Source of the DNA: CAZFQG01 sp964520785
Lineage (GTDB): Bacteria; Planctomycetota; Planctomycetia; Pirellulales; Thermoguttaceae
Length of the DNA: 9,864 nt
Reading direction: 5' to 3'
Assembly: GCA_964520785.1 (NCBI GenBank)
Contig: CAZFQG010000217.1
Coordinates: 1 to 9,864 of the forward strand
The number at the start of each line of letters is the position of its first letter. Within the stretch, counting starts at the first letter, position 1. Shown one piece after another: positions 1 to 5,936 of the stretch. A program made the position numbers and the translations under genes. Under the pieces are notes generated by a model that saw nothing but the letters and a program-made list of their open reading frames with translations, did not search any database and was not told the DNA's origin.

Positions 1-320
1 AACGGTCCCTCTTCGGCGATACGCTCTATGTCTCTCTCTTGACCATCCGCGTCCTGTTCGTCCATAACCGCTCGGCGGCGGCGACCCTCCGCATCGGCGC
101 CGCGCCCAGTAATGCGTGGCGGGGCCCGTTCGGCGATGCGGCCGATACCCTCCTCCTCCCTCCCGGCGCCGCCCTCCTTCTCACCGCCCCGACCCCCGGC
201 TGGCCGGTCACGACGACCGCGCGCGACCTCCGGATCACCGCCCAAGACGCGCAAGCGGAGTATGACCTGGTCCTCGTCGGAACGATCACGCCGGAGGAGG
301 GGACGTCGAGTAGTGGGTAG
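1..320 (+). CDS. Small virion-like (prophage) protein, 5' end outside window
   Basis: The reading frame is open to the left edge (first full codon at 3) and ends with TAG at 318-320, giving about 105 visible residues. A TTG at 39 is possible, but the upstream codons (RSLFGDTLYVSL) look like part of the same fold, so I treat the gene as 5'-partial. The sequence resembles a beta-sandwich: a strand rich in V/L/F (IRVLFVHNRS), then alternating hydrophobic strands (ATLRIGAA, DTLLLPPGAALLLTAP, YDLVLVGT). From memory, small proteins with this 'HNRSATxTLxIG...LPPGxxLLL...YDLVLLG' layout occur among structural genes of planctomycete prophages. That assignment is pattern recall, not a search. No enzymatic motif is seen. 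The next phage-type gene follows 60 bp downstream. Confidence 0.5.
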   Translation, partial: RSLFGDTLYVSLLTIRVLFVHNRSAAATLRIGAAPSNAWRGPFGDAADTLLLPPGAALLLTAPTPGWPVTTTARDLRITAQDAQAEYDLVLVGTITPEEGTSSSG

Positions 321-362
321 GACAATTGACGAAGGAACCGGTTGTTGATTCCACGTACCCCC

Positions 363-378
363 GTTTCACGCGTGAAAC
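363..378. promoter_or_regulatory. 16-bp perfect palindrome, parS-like half sites
   Basis: GTTTCACGCGTGAAAC reads identically on both strands and ends 2 bp before the ATG at 381. Its halves, GTTTCAC and GTGAAAC, are the core half sites of the ParB-binding parS sequence (TGTTTCACGTGAAACA), but here 2 bp separate them. It could be an operator that would block translation or transcription of the next gene, a phage-encoded partition-like site, or chance (about 0.15 such 16-bp palindromes expected in random sequence of this length). Confidence 0.45.
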
Positions 379-380
379 CA

Positions 381-1211
381 ATGTTCGAACTCGAATCCTC
401 CCCTCGGGAACAATACACGGCCGCGGGATTCGCGGCGACGCGGGTCTTTCTCGTCCCTTGGGGCGAGCGGGATGCCTTTGCCCAGGCGGCATTGGGCCGC
501 GCGACGGTCTTCGGAAACGCCTCTCCGGCCGCGTACCCCGGCAAGCCGGACGTGACGGCCGTCCGCGTGCGGCTCGAGCCGTTCGAGCCGGCCGTTCCGG
601 AAGAACAGGCGCTGGCATCCCTGGAGCAGGGGCTCAATACGTATCCCGGCTTCGCGAAGGCGACGGTAGAATACGCCACGACCCCGGCGGTCGACCTGCC
701 GCAGGGGCCGGGCAACGAGCCGGGAACGGAGATCAGCTACCGGATGAGCCGGCTCGGCGAAGAGGCGGTCCTCCCCAGCGCGGCGTTCGTCTGGGAGGAC
801 TCCCCCGGCACGAGCGTGTCGGACATCCATATCATCACGCGGCGGTTCTCCCTCACCGAGCACATTCTCACCTGGAAGAAGGTCGTCAACCCGCCCTGGG
901 AGGCGATCCGCGATTTGCAGGGGTGCGTCAACGAAGCGGAGTTCATCGGCTGCGCGGCCGAAACGCTCCTCTTCGACGGCGCCGGCGCGAACAAGCTCTA
1001 CCGGGGCGGTTTCGACGAAGGCCCCTCCGAGTTCTGCTGGCAGATCGCCTACACGTTCCTCGAACGCGCCGCCAAACACGGCGGCGCCGTCTACGGCTGG
1101 AACCACGTCCTCCGCGCCGACCCGGCCGGCTGGACCCGGCCGGTCACCGGAACCACCCGCCTCTACGACGCCGGCGACTTCGCGCGGCTCTTCGTCTCGG
1201 CCGGTCCGTGA
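381..1211 (+). CDS. Prophage-type protein of unknown function (276 aa)
   Basis: I do not recognise an enzymatic domain. There is no signal peptide or membrane segment. The C-terminal third (residues about 195-271) contains a pattern I associate with proteins in planctomycete prophage structural regions: a 'LLFDGAGANKLYRGG' segment, then a strand 'FCWQIAYTFLERA', then 'GAVYGWNHVLR', and finally 'LYDAGDFARLF'. The N-terminal part (about 1-110) is rich in short charged/hydrophobic strands and Pro. A virion assembly or tail-associated role is inferred from this and from the neighbouring virion-like gene. The start is the ATG at 381; an in-frame TTG at 342 would pull the palindrome at 363-378 into the coding region and adds only low-complexity sequence. 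No good Shine-Dalgarno precedes the ATG. The gene ends TGA at 1209-1211, inside a small 5-bp hairpin (CGGTC/GACCG, 1202-1214). Confidence 0.6.
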   Translation: MFELESSPREQYTAAGFAATRVFLVPWGERDAFAQAALGRATVFGNASPAAYPGKPDVTAVRVRLEPFEPAVPEEQALASLEQGLNTYPGFAKATVEYATTPAVDLPQGPGNEPGTEISYRMSRLGEEAVLPSAAFVWEDSPGTSVSDIHIITRRFSLTEHILTWKKVVNPPWEAIRDLQGCVNEAEFIGCAAETLLFDGAGANKLYRGGFDEGPSEFCWQIAYTFLERAAKHGGAVYGWNHVLRADPAGWTRPVTGTTRLYDAGDFARLFVSAGP

Positions 1212-1238
1212 CCGTTCGGGACCAAACGGAAGAACGCT

Positions 1239-1268
1239 ACCACGGATACCATGAGCATGGAGAGGACG
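1239..1268 (+). repeat. Degenerate 'accacgga...gagaggac' repeat, copy 1
   Basis: The segment begins ACCACGGATACC and ends GGAGAGGACG. It resembles the low-complexity 'accacagaggacacagagg' type of intergenic repeat found in many environmental bacterial genomes. An inverted, partly matching copy lies at 1428-1460; both share ACC(A/G)CGGA at one end and GGAGAGGA at the other. Confidence 0.4.
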
Positions 1269-1427
1269 CGAAAAGATGTCCACCGGCTTATGAGCACTAG
1301 CACTTGCGGGTGTCCCTAATCCGGAAAAACCCTACGAAAACCCCGGAAACAAAGGCGTCGAATAATATGGATGTTTCGCACCGTTTTCCCCATTACCACC
1401 TCCATCTCCACCCCATTTTCCTTTCTC

Positions 1428-1460
1428 CATCCTCTCCGTCCCCTCTGTGTCCTCCGCGGT
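1428..1460 (-). repeat. Degenerate 'accgcgga...gagaggat' repeat, copy 2 (inverted)
   Basis: Read on the minus strand this begins ACCGCGGAGGACACAGAGG and ends GGAGAGGATG, with internal units of about 9-10 bp (GGACACAGA, GGGGACGGA, GAGGATGGA). It is the inverted counterpart of 1239-1268. The GTG at 1447 that could start the next gene lies inside it, which argues for a later start. Confidence 0.4.
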
Positions 1461-1491
1461 TCTTCTTGGAACGGAAGCGCAATGGTGGAAT

Positions 1492-2667
1492 ATGAATCGT
1501 ATCCCGTCGTGTCCGTTCCTTATGCCTCATGCCTCCGGTGTCTCGCCCTGCCTGCGTCTGTTTGTTCTCGGTCTACCCGGGGACGTTGGGGGGGCGAACA
1601 CGGAGCTGTGGCACACGCTGAAGCTCTGGCGGCGGTTCAAGGTGGACGTGACTTGCGTTCCGACGTGGAAGGCCGACCCACGTTGGGAGAAGCGGGTCCG
1701 CGAGATCGGATGCAAGGTCGTCTCCGCCACGCCGCAATCGCTGGGCGACGTGCCGGGCCTGGCCGGTGGAACGGTCGCGGGGTTCTGCAACAGCCGCTTC
1801 CTGGAAGCCGCCCCGAGGCTTCGCCGGATGGGTTGCCGCCTCGTGTGGGTGAACTGCATGACGTGGCTGTTTCCGGCCGAGCGGCTGTTCTGCCTCCGCC
1901 ACGGGCCGTTCGACGCGTACGTCTTTCAAAGCAAATACCAACAAGAGCAGCTTCAGCCGCAATTGGCCCGATTCGCCGAGATGGAGGACCGTTGCTTCCG
2001 TATCCGCGGGGCGTTCGACGCGGCCGACTTCCCGTTCGCCCCGCGCCGAAGGAAGCCGTCCGATCCGCTGATCCTCGGCAGAATGAGCAGGGGGGCGGCC
2101 GACAAGTTCCCGGCCGACCCGTGGAGACCCGTCGCGCTGATGCGGGGGCGTGGCATGGATGTCCGACTCCGCGTCATGGGATTCACTCCCCGGGTCGCCG
2201 CGAAAACCGGCCCGCCCCCCTCCTGGGCCGAATGCCTCCCCGAGGGAGCCGAGTCGCCGCAGGCGTTCCTCCGTTCGCTCCACGCGATGGTCCAGATCTC
2301 CGACACGAGCGAGAACTGGCCGCGAACCGGCCTGGAGGCGCTGGCCACCGGCACGCCGGTCATCGCCGACAACCGCGGCGGTTGGCGCGAAATGATCGAA
2401 CACGGCCGCACCGGCTTCCTGGCCGACACTGACGCCGACCTCCTCGCCATCCTCGCCCGCCTCGCCGACGACGAACCCCTCCGCCAAAACATCGCGAGAC
2501 ACGCTCGCCACTGTCTGGAACAGGAACTCGCCGAGCCGGAACAGGCGATGGCGGGCTGGGAGAGGGTGTTGGAGCGTAGCGCGATTCATTGCACGATACC
2601 CCTGTCACTTCGTCACTCTGCCCCTCCCTCTTATCCCCCAAACCCGACAATGGTCTCCCCATGCTAA
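1492..2667 (+). CDS. GT-B fold glycosyltransferase, GT4-like (391 aa)
   Basis: Predicted cytoplasmic retaining glycosyltransferase that moves a sugar from a nucleotide-sugar to an unknown acceptor. The N-terminal Rossmann half (about 20-185) starts LRLFVLGLPGDVGGANTELW, with the glycine-rich loop typical of GT4 enzymes. The donor half (about 190-362) has ILGRMSR and the diagnostic E-x7-E motif ENWPRTGLE (E274, E282), followed by ATGTPVIADNRGGWREMI and GRTGFL. Size fits the family. The ATG at 1492 is preferred over an upstream GTG at 1447, which lies in repeat sequence; an ATG at 1522 is also possible. A GGTGGA lies too close (2 nt) to be a good ribosome site. Residues about 364-391 are low-complexity and encoded by spacer-like repeat DNA, so the original stop may have been lost. 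The end overlaps the radical SAM start by 7 bp (ATGcTAA), suggesting translational coupling. Confidence 0.8.
   Translation: MNRIPSCPFLMPHASGVSPCLRLFVLGLPGDVGGANTELWHTLKLWRRFKVDVTCVPTWKADPRWEKRVREIGCKVVSATPQSLGDVPGLAGGTVAGFCNSRFLEAAPRLRRMGCRLVWVNCMTWLFPAERLFCLRHGPFDAYVFQSKYQQEQLQPQLARFAEMEDRCFRIRGAFDAADFPFAPRRRKPSDPLILGRMSRGAADKFPADPWRPVALMRGRGMDVRLRVMGFTPRVAAKTGPPPSWAECLPEGAESPQAFLRSLHAMVQISDTSENWPRTGLEALATGTPVIADNRGGWREMIEHGRTGFLADTDADLLAILARLADDEPLRQNIARHARHCLEQELAEPEQAMAGWERVLERSAIHCTIPLSLRHSAPPSYPPNPTMVSPC
2599..2626 (-). repeat. GTGAC 8-bp-period dispersed repeat, inverted copy
   Basis: On the minus strand it contains AGTGACGA and AGTGACAG preceded by GAGGGGCA. It matches the plus-strand segment 5019-5046 at about 20 of 28 positions by hand alignment (shared AGGGGCA, two GTGAC units 8 bp apart, and GG). 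It lies within the coding tail of the GT-B glycosyltransferase. Confidence 0.5.
2621..2645 (-). other. G-quadruplex motif on template strand upstream of radical SAM gene
   Basis: Four C-runs on the plus strand (2621-2624, 2626-2628, 2635-2639, 2643-2645) with loops of 1, 6 and 3 nt satisfy the simple G3+N1-7 rule on the minus strand. The motif is 16-40 bp upstream of the ATG at 2661. Confidence 0.4.
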
Positions 2668-3611
2668 CCAAAAGCTACACCGCCGCGGACACTTTCCCTT
2701 GGAAACTTCTCCGGCATGAGACGGCCGTCGCAAACGGCGCGATCCGGCCGGTCCACTTGCAGCTCATCCCGACGAACCGCTGCAACGGCGGATGCCGCTG
2801 GTGCTCGTGCGCCGAGGTAAACCGGAGCGAGTCGCTCGAGACGGACGAGATGGGCGACATCCTGCGATACTTCGCCGCGCTGGGAACCAAGGCGGTGACG
2901 TTCACCGGAGGAGGTGAGCCGACGCTCCACTCCGGGCTGATCGAGACGATCGCTCTGGCGAGGTCGCTCGACATGGAGGTCGGGCTGGTCACGAACGGTC
3001 TGGAGTGGTCCGAAAAGACCCGCCGGCAATTGGCGGCGGCCGACGCAATGCTCCGCTGGGCACGGCTGTCGGTCGTCCGCCCGGAGGGCCCCTACGAGAC
3101 GGATCGCATCGTCCGGTTCGCCGACAACCTGCCGAGCGTCGACGTCGGCGTCAGTTTTACCGTCACGGCCGCGGCCGATTGCCACCTTGCCGCCGCCGTC
3201 TGCCGTGCCGCCGCAAAGGCCGAGAACGTCACGCACGTCCGGTTCGTTCAGGATATCCTCCACCCCAATTCGCTCGCCTTCCGCCGTGTGCAAGAGGCAT
3301 GCGCCGCCGTTTCACGGAAGGCCGTGTTCCAGAAACGGGACCGCGACGTCCCCGGGACGAACCGCTGCCTGATCTCCCGGCTCCGCCCCTTGGTCGGGGC
3401 GGACGGCCATGTCTATCCCTGTTGCGGCGTCCAGTACGCCGTCGACCCACCCCCGCGCAAACTCCCCATCGAATGCCGCGCGTGCCACTGGTCCCAATTC
3501 CATCTCGCGCCCCCCTTCGACGGTTCCCCCTGCCGCCGCTGCTCATACGCGGCGTACAACGAACTGCTGGCCGGCATGATGGTCGAAGTCCGGCACAAGA
3601 GGTTCGTGTGA
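2661..3611 (+). CDS. Radical SAM protein with SPASM-like C-terminal Cys motifs (316 aa)
   Basis: Predicted radical S-adenosylmethionine enzyme, using a [4Fe-4S] cluster to make a 5'-deoxyadenosyl radical. The cluster motif is CNGGCRWC (C41, C45, C48; CX3CX2C), and GGGEP (83-87) is the usual SAM-binding strand end. The rest of the partial TIM barrel runs to about 225. The C-terminal part holds C236, C254-C255 in a 'GADGHVYPCC' context, then paired CRAC (C272, C275) and CRRC (C291, C294). This resembles a SPASM/twitch auxiliary-cluster domain, though the spacing is not the standard CX2CX5CX3C. Such enzymes usually modify peptides or proteins, sometimes sugars. No precursor peptide gene is seen nearby. 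The start is the ATG at 2661, overlapping the preceding glycosyltransferase stop; an upstream TTG at 2589 would add only spacer-encoded residues. No Shine-Dalgarno is visible; translation may depend on coupling. Substrate unknown. Confidence 0.82.
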   Translation: MLTKSYTAADTFPWKLLRHETAVANGAIRPVHLQLIPTNRCNGGCRWCSCAEVNRSESLETDEMGDILRYFAALGTKAVTFTGGGEPTLHSGLIETIALARSLDMEVGLVTNGLEWSEKTRRQLAAADAMLRWARLSVVRPEGPYETDRIVRFADNLPSVDVGVSFTVTAAADCHLAAAVCRAAAKAENVTHVRFVQDILHPNSLAFRRVQEACAAVSRKAVFQKRDRDVPGTNRCLISRLRPLVGADGHVYPCCGVQYAVDPPPRKLPIECRACHWSQFHLAPPFDGSPCRRCSYAAYNELLAGMMVEVRHKRFV

Positions 3612-3672
3612 AGGGAGTCGTGGCGGAGAACGCCCTTTTCTCAACCCGGTCAAGACCCTCAATCCCCAAACC

Positions 3673-4992
3673 ATGCTCACCATCTTTACCTCCTGCCACA
3701 ATCAAGGCGAGTTCCTTTCCACGGCGATCGACAGCGTGCTTGCGCAGACGGTCGACGACTTCGAGTACCTCCTTTACGACGACGGCTCCAGCGATCGGAC
3801 GTGGGAGGTGATGGAGGCGTACGCCCGGCGAGATCGGCGGATTCGCGCCGTCCGGCTGAAGAAAGCACGATCTCTGGCCGAGGTCTTGAACCGGTCGATC
3901 CGCGAGGCGAAGGGGGACGTCTGGACCTGGTGCCCGGCCGATGATGTTTGGATGCCGGACCTGCTCGAGCGGAAGGCCGACGCGGCGCGGCAGTTCGGGA
4001 GCGACTGCGTCATCTACGCCGACGGCCGGGTCATCGACGCGAAGGGGAACGTCCTCGGAGAGCGCCCCGGGCCCCGCGTATCGCCGACAAACTTCCAGGA
4101 TTTGCCGTTTCAAACCGACGGGCCGATCGGCTTCACCGGCATTTGGATTCCGATGTGCGTCTTCGACAGAGTCGGGCCGTTTCCCGAGCGGTGGACCCTT
4201 TCGGAGGACTACGCCTGGCTCCTCCGGGCAGTCGTGGAGGGGGTGGAATTCCGCGGCGTGCCACGGACGCTGTACCTCAAGAGGGTCGGCCATCCCTCCA
4301 GCCAGTTCACGCGGCACGCGGTGCAGGTCCGCGAGAACGCCCGGCGGATGCGGGCCGAGGCGGCCAAGTACCGCGACCTGCGATTCGCCGCGGCAATGCT
4401 CACCGCGCCGCGGCCGATTCCCACCCGGGAGCGGACGCTCCGATCGCTGGCGCGAGCCGGATTCTTGAGCGTCCGGGTGATCGAGGACTTCACGTCGAGG
4501 GGTTCCTGGCCGACGTGGATCCGCGCGGCCAAGTCGCTTCTTCAGGCGGAACCCGAGGCCGACGTCTATCTCCTCTGCGAGGACGACGCCTTCTTCTGCC
4601 GCGGCCTGAAAGCCCACCTGGCGCGGACGCTCTGGCCCGACGCGCCGGATCGCGTCGCCCTGTGTTCCCCCTATTCCCCCGCGCCGTACATCGCCACGAG
4701 TGAGGGATGGCATCCCCAGAACCGGGGCGAGTACCTCGTCGGTTCCCTTTGCTGGGCGTTTCCTCCGGAAACCCTTCGCGCAATCGCCAGCACGTTCGAC
4801 GGCACGGAATCGTTCCGCCACATCGACGCCCAGGTCGGCCGCTGGGCCAAGTCCCGCGGCCTTACCCCCTGGTATCACACCCCCAGCCTCGTCCAGCACG
4901 CCGGCATCGGCAATTCCGCCCTCGGCGATTCCCAAGACACCGAGTTGCGCAGAGCGGCCGATTTCGTCGGCGAGGAGGAGTGGGTGTGGTAA
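3673..4992 (+). CDS. Two-domain glycosyltransferase (GT2 + second GT-A-like domain, 439 aa)
   Basis: Residues 1-235 form a GT2 domain: TIFTSCHNQGEF at the N-terminus, the nucleotide-binding YDDGSSDRT (D36-D41), the metal-site segment PADDVW (D90, D91), and SEDYAW (E178, D179) at the usual catalytic-base position. Residues about 238-439 form a second unit with its own N-terminal strand (PRPIPTRERTLRSL), an acidic CEDDAFFC (303-305), SEGWHPQNRGEYLVGSLCWAF, and a C-terminal WYHTPSLVQHAGIGNSALGD. I read this as another GT-A-type domain of a kind found in phage and planctomycete glycosyltransferases, which is less certain than the first. The protein could act twice on one glycan chain. The ATG at 3673 follows the radical SAM gene by 61 bp, with no Shine-Dalgarno. 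No signal peptide or membrane helix, so probably cytoplasmic. Confidence 0.8.
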   Translation: MLTIFTSCHNQGEFLSTAIDSVLAQTVDDFEYLLYDDGSSDRTWEVMEAYARRDRRIRAVRLKKARSLAEVLNRSIREAKGDVWTWCPADDVWMPDLLERKADAARQFGSDCVIYADGRVIDAKGNVLGERPGPRVSPTNFQDLPFQTDGPIGFTGIWIPMCVFDRVGPFPERWTLSEDYAWLLRAVVEGVEFRGVPRTLYLKRVGHPSSQFTRHAVQVRENARRMRAEAAKYRDLRFAAAMLTAPRPIPTRERTLRSLARAGFLSVRVIEDFTSRGSWPTWIRAAKSLLQAEPEADVYLLCEDDAFFCRGLKAHLARTLWPDAPDRVALCSPYSPAPYIATSEGWHPQNRGEYLVGSLCWAFPPETLRAIASTFDGTESFRHIDAQVGRWAKSRGLTPWYHTPSLVQHAGIGNSALGDSQDTELRRAADFVGEEEWVW

Positions 4993-5018
4993 GGGAAATC
5001 AAAGCGGCAGAATGACAA

Positions 5019-5046
5019 AAGGGGCAAGGTGACACGGTGACACGGT
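5019..5046 (+). repeat. GTGAC 8-bp-period dispersed repeat, forward copy
   Basis: This segment includes AAGGGGCA followed by the first units of the tandem repeat. It aligns with the minus strand of 2599-2626 at about 20 of 28 positions, so the two spacers carry related sequence in opposite orientation, about 2.4 kb apart. Confidence 0.5.
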
Positions 5047-5051
5047 GACGG
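5028..5051 (+). repeat. 8-bp tandem repeat GGTGACAC, nearly three units
   Basis: Two exact GGTGACAC units (5028-5035, 5036-5043) are followed by GGTGACGG (5044-5051). The unit is far too short for a CRISPR repeat; it is a microsatellite-like remnant. Confidence 0.8.
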
Positions 5052-5126
5052 AGAAGTAGAACACGAAGTCGGAAGTGAAAAAGTAGATAGTGGTAGCAGA
5101 CCGGCGTTTTGAACTGCACATGCATA

Positions 5127-5160
5127 CCCTAACCCCTCTGTCCCTCCCCCTCCTCCCCCC
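5127..5160 (-). other. G-quadruplex motif on template strand abutting a start codon
   Basis: Five C-runs on the plus strand (5127-5129, 5133-5136, 5142-5144, 5146-5150, 5155-5160) with loops of 3, 5, 1 and 4 nt meet the G3+N1-7 rule on the minus strand. The last C touches the ATG at 5161, so the tract takes the place where a ribosome-binding site would normally be. Confidence 0.5.
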
Positions 5161-5871
5161 ATGCACCTCTCCGTCCTCAGCGTCACCTACCTTCGTCCCA
5201 AATCGCTTGGACGGCTGGTCCGTTGTTTCCTGGAGCAGGACTACCCCTGCCGGATGCGGGAACTCATTATCCTGGACGACGCGGGACAGTATCAGGGGGA
5301 GTCGGGGGACGGGTGGCGGGTCGTGTCGGTTCCGCGGCGGTTCGCGACGTTGGGGCAGAAACGCAACGCCGTGGCCGCGCTGGCGTCGCCAAAGTCGGAA
5401 GGGTTCGTGATCTGGGACGACGACGACCGGTACCTGCCGTGGGCCCTTTCGGCAAGTGCGGCCGCAGTGGACCGGGCGCGTTGGTCGCGCCCGAGTCTGG
5501 TCCTGCACGAACAGCCCTCCGGCACGCTCCGCAAGCATAAGACTTTGGGCTTGTTTCACGGCGGTTGGGCGTACCGGCGCGAGGCGTTCGAAATGGTGAG
5601 CGGTTACCCCTGGATGGATAACGGCGAGGATCAGGGCCTGGCGAAGCGATTCGGCGCCGCCGGCGTCAGCGAGGCCGATCCCATCGCGCTCGGCTTCGAT
5701 CCGTTCTACGTTTACCAGTGGGACAACGGCGGCTACCACCTTTCCAACCTCGGCCCCCAAGGCTACCGCCGCCTCGCAATGCGCCTCGCCCCCAGCCGCC
5801 GTCTCACCATCCCCGCCTCCAGCGGCCCCCCGCCGGCAATCGAGCCGGGAGTTCATGAGCGGGTGTTTTGA
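5161..5871 (+). CDS. Small GT-A glycosyltransferase (236 aa)
   Basis: Predicted GT2/GT-A-type glycosyltransferase without membrane segments. It begins with the first Rossmann strand MHLSVLSVTYLRPKSL. ELIILDD (D39, D40) is the nucleotide-contact strand, LGQKRNA (64-70) sits where GT2 enzymes have their R/N-rich helix, and VIWDDDDRY (D86-D89) supplies the DxD metal site. HGGWAYRREAFEMVSGYP (133-150) and NGEDQGL (E156, D157) match the acceptor-side 'G..YRREAFE..GGF....EDWDL' layout. At 236 residues it is essentially a minimal catalytic domain. The Pro/Arg-rich tail after residue 208 is probably disordered. The start follows a poly-C leader with no Shine-Dalgarno. It lies in the same direction as the other two glycosyltransferases, which suggests sequential sugar additions on one product. 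Confidence 0.78.
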   Translation: MHLSVLSVTYLRPKSLGRLVRCFLEQDYPCRMRELIILDDAGQYQGESGDGWRVVSVPRRFATLGQKRNAVAALASPKSEGFVIWDDDDRYLPWALSASAAAVDRARWSRPSLVLHEQPSGTLRKHKTLGLFHGGWAYRREAFEMVSGYPWMDNGEDQGLAKRFGAAGVSEADPIALGFDPFYVYQWDNGGYHLSNLGPQGYRRLAMRLAPSRRLTIPASSGPPPAIEPGVHERVF

Positions 5872-5910
5872 AAGGTAAGCGGCGCTCGCTCCCATCGTTG
5901 AAATCCATCT

Positions 5911-5936
5911 CCCCCCCCCGACGATTCCCATGTCCC
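5911..5936 (-). other. Nine-C tract / G-quadruplex motif over the start of the terminase-like gene
   Basis: A run of nine C (5911-5919) plus CCC at 5927-5929 and 5934-5936 allows a G3+N1-7 arrangement on the minus strand spanning the ATG at 5930. The homopolymer is also a candidate slippage site. Confidence 0.35.

Larger units (their letters stand above)
1212..1491. other. Non-coding spacer with degenerate simple repeats
   Basis: This 280-bp spacer between the phage-type gene and the first glycosyltransferase holds no credible gene. A 63-codon open frame here (1304-1495) is dominated by Pro, His and Ser from simple sequence. The left part is purine-rich (1230-1290 and 1320-1365) and the right part pyrimidine-rich (1388-1465). 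The two repeat copies at 1239-1268 and 1428-1460 lie near its ends in inverted orientation. No clear promoter is visible, although a promoter for the downstream modification genes would be expected here. Confidence 0.5.
4993..5160. other. Purine-rich then pyrimidine-rich spacer
   Basis: This 168-bp gap holds no gene. Positions about 4990-5095 are strongly purine-rich on the plus strand and include the 8-bp tandem repeat. Positions 5127-5160 are almost purely pyrimidine and run directly into the ATG at 5161. No promoter consensus is evident. Confidence 0.5.

Noticed and set aside
366..1283. 305-codon minus-strand frame opposite the phage-type gene
   Set aside because: Composition is Arg/Glu/Gly shadow-like; the plus frame has coherent strand patterns and phage-type segments.
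1304..1495. 63-codon ORF considered as a precursor peptide for the radical SAM enzyme
   Set aside because: Pro/His/Ser-rich sequence generated by simple repeats, no leader/core pattern, no ribosome site, and a whole gene away from the radical SAM enzyme.
3611..3640. Possible terminator after the radical SAM gene (GGCG/CGCC stem followed by CTTTTCTC)
   Set aside because: Only four base pairs in the stem and an interrupted T-tract; too weak to call, and it would cut the apparent operon.
3229..4935. 568-codon open frame on the minus strand opposite the radical SAM and dual glycosyltransferase genes
   Set aside because: Arg/Gly/Pro-rich composition with no recognisable motif. It is the expected antisense shadow of GC-rich codons, and the plus-strand genes carry clear family motifs.
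5028..5051. Tandem repeat considered as a CRISPR remnant
   Set aside because: An 8-bp unit with no spacers; CRISPR repeats are 23 bp or longer with unique spacers.
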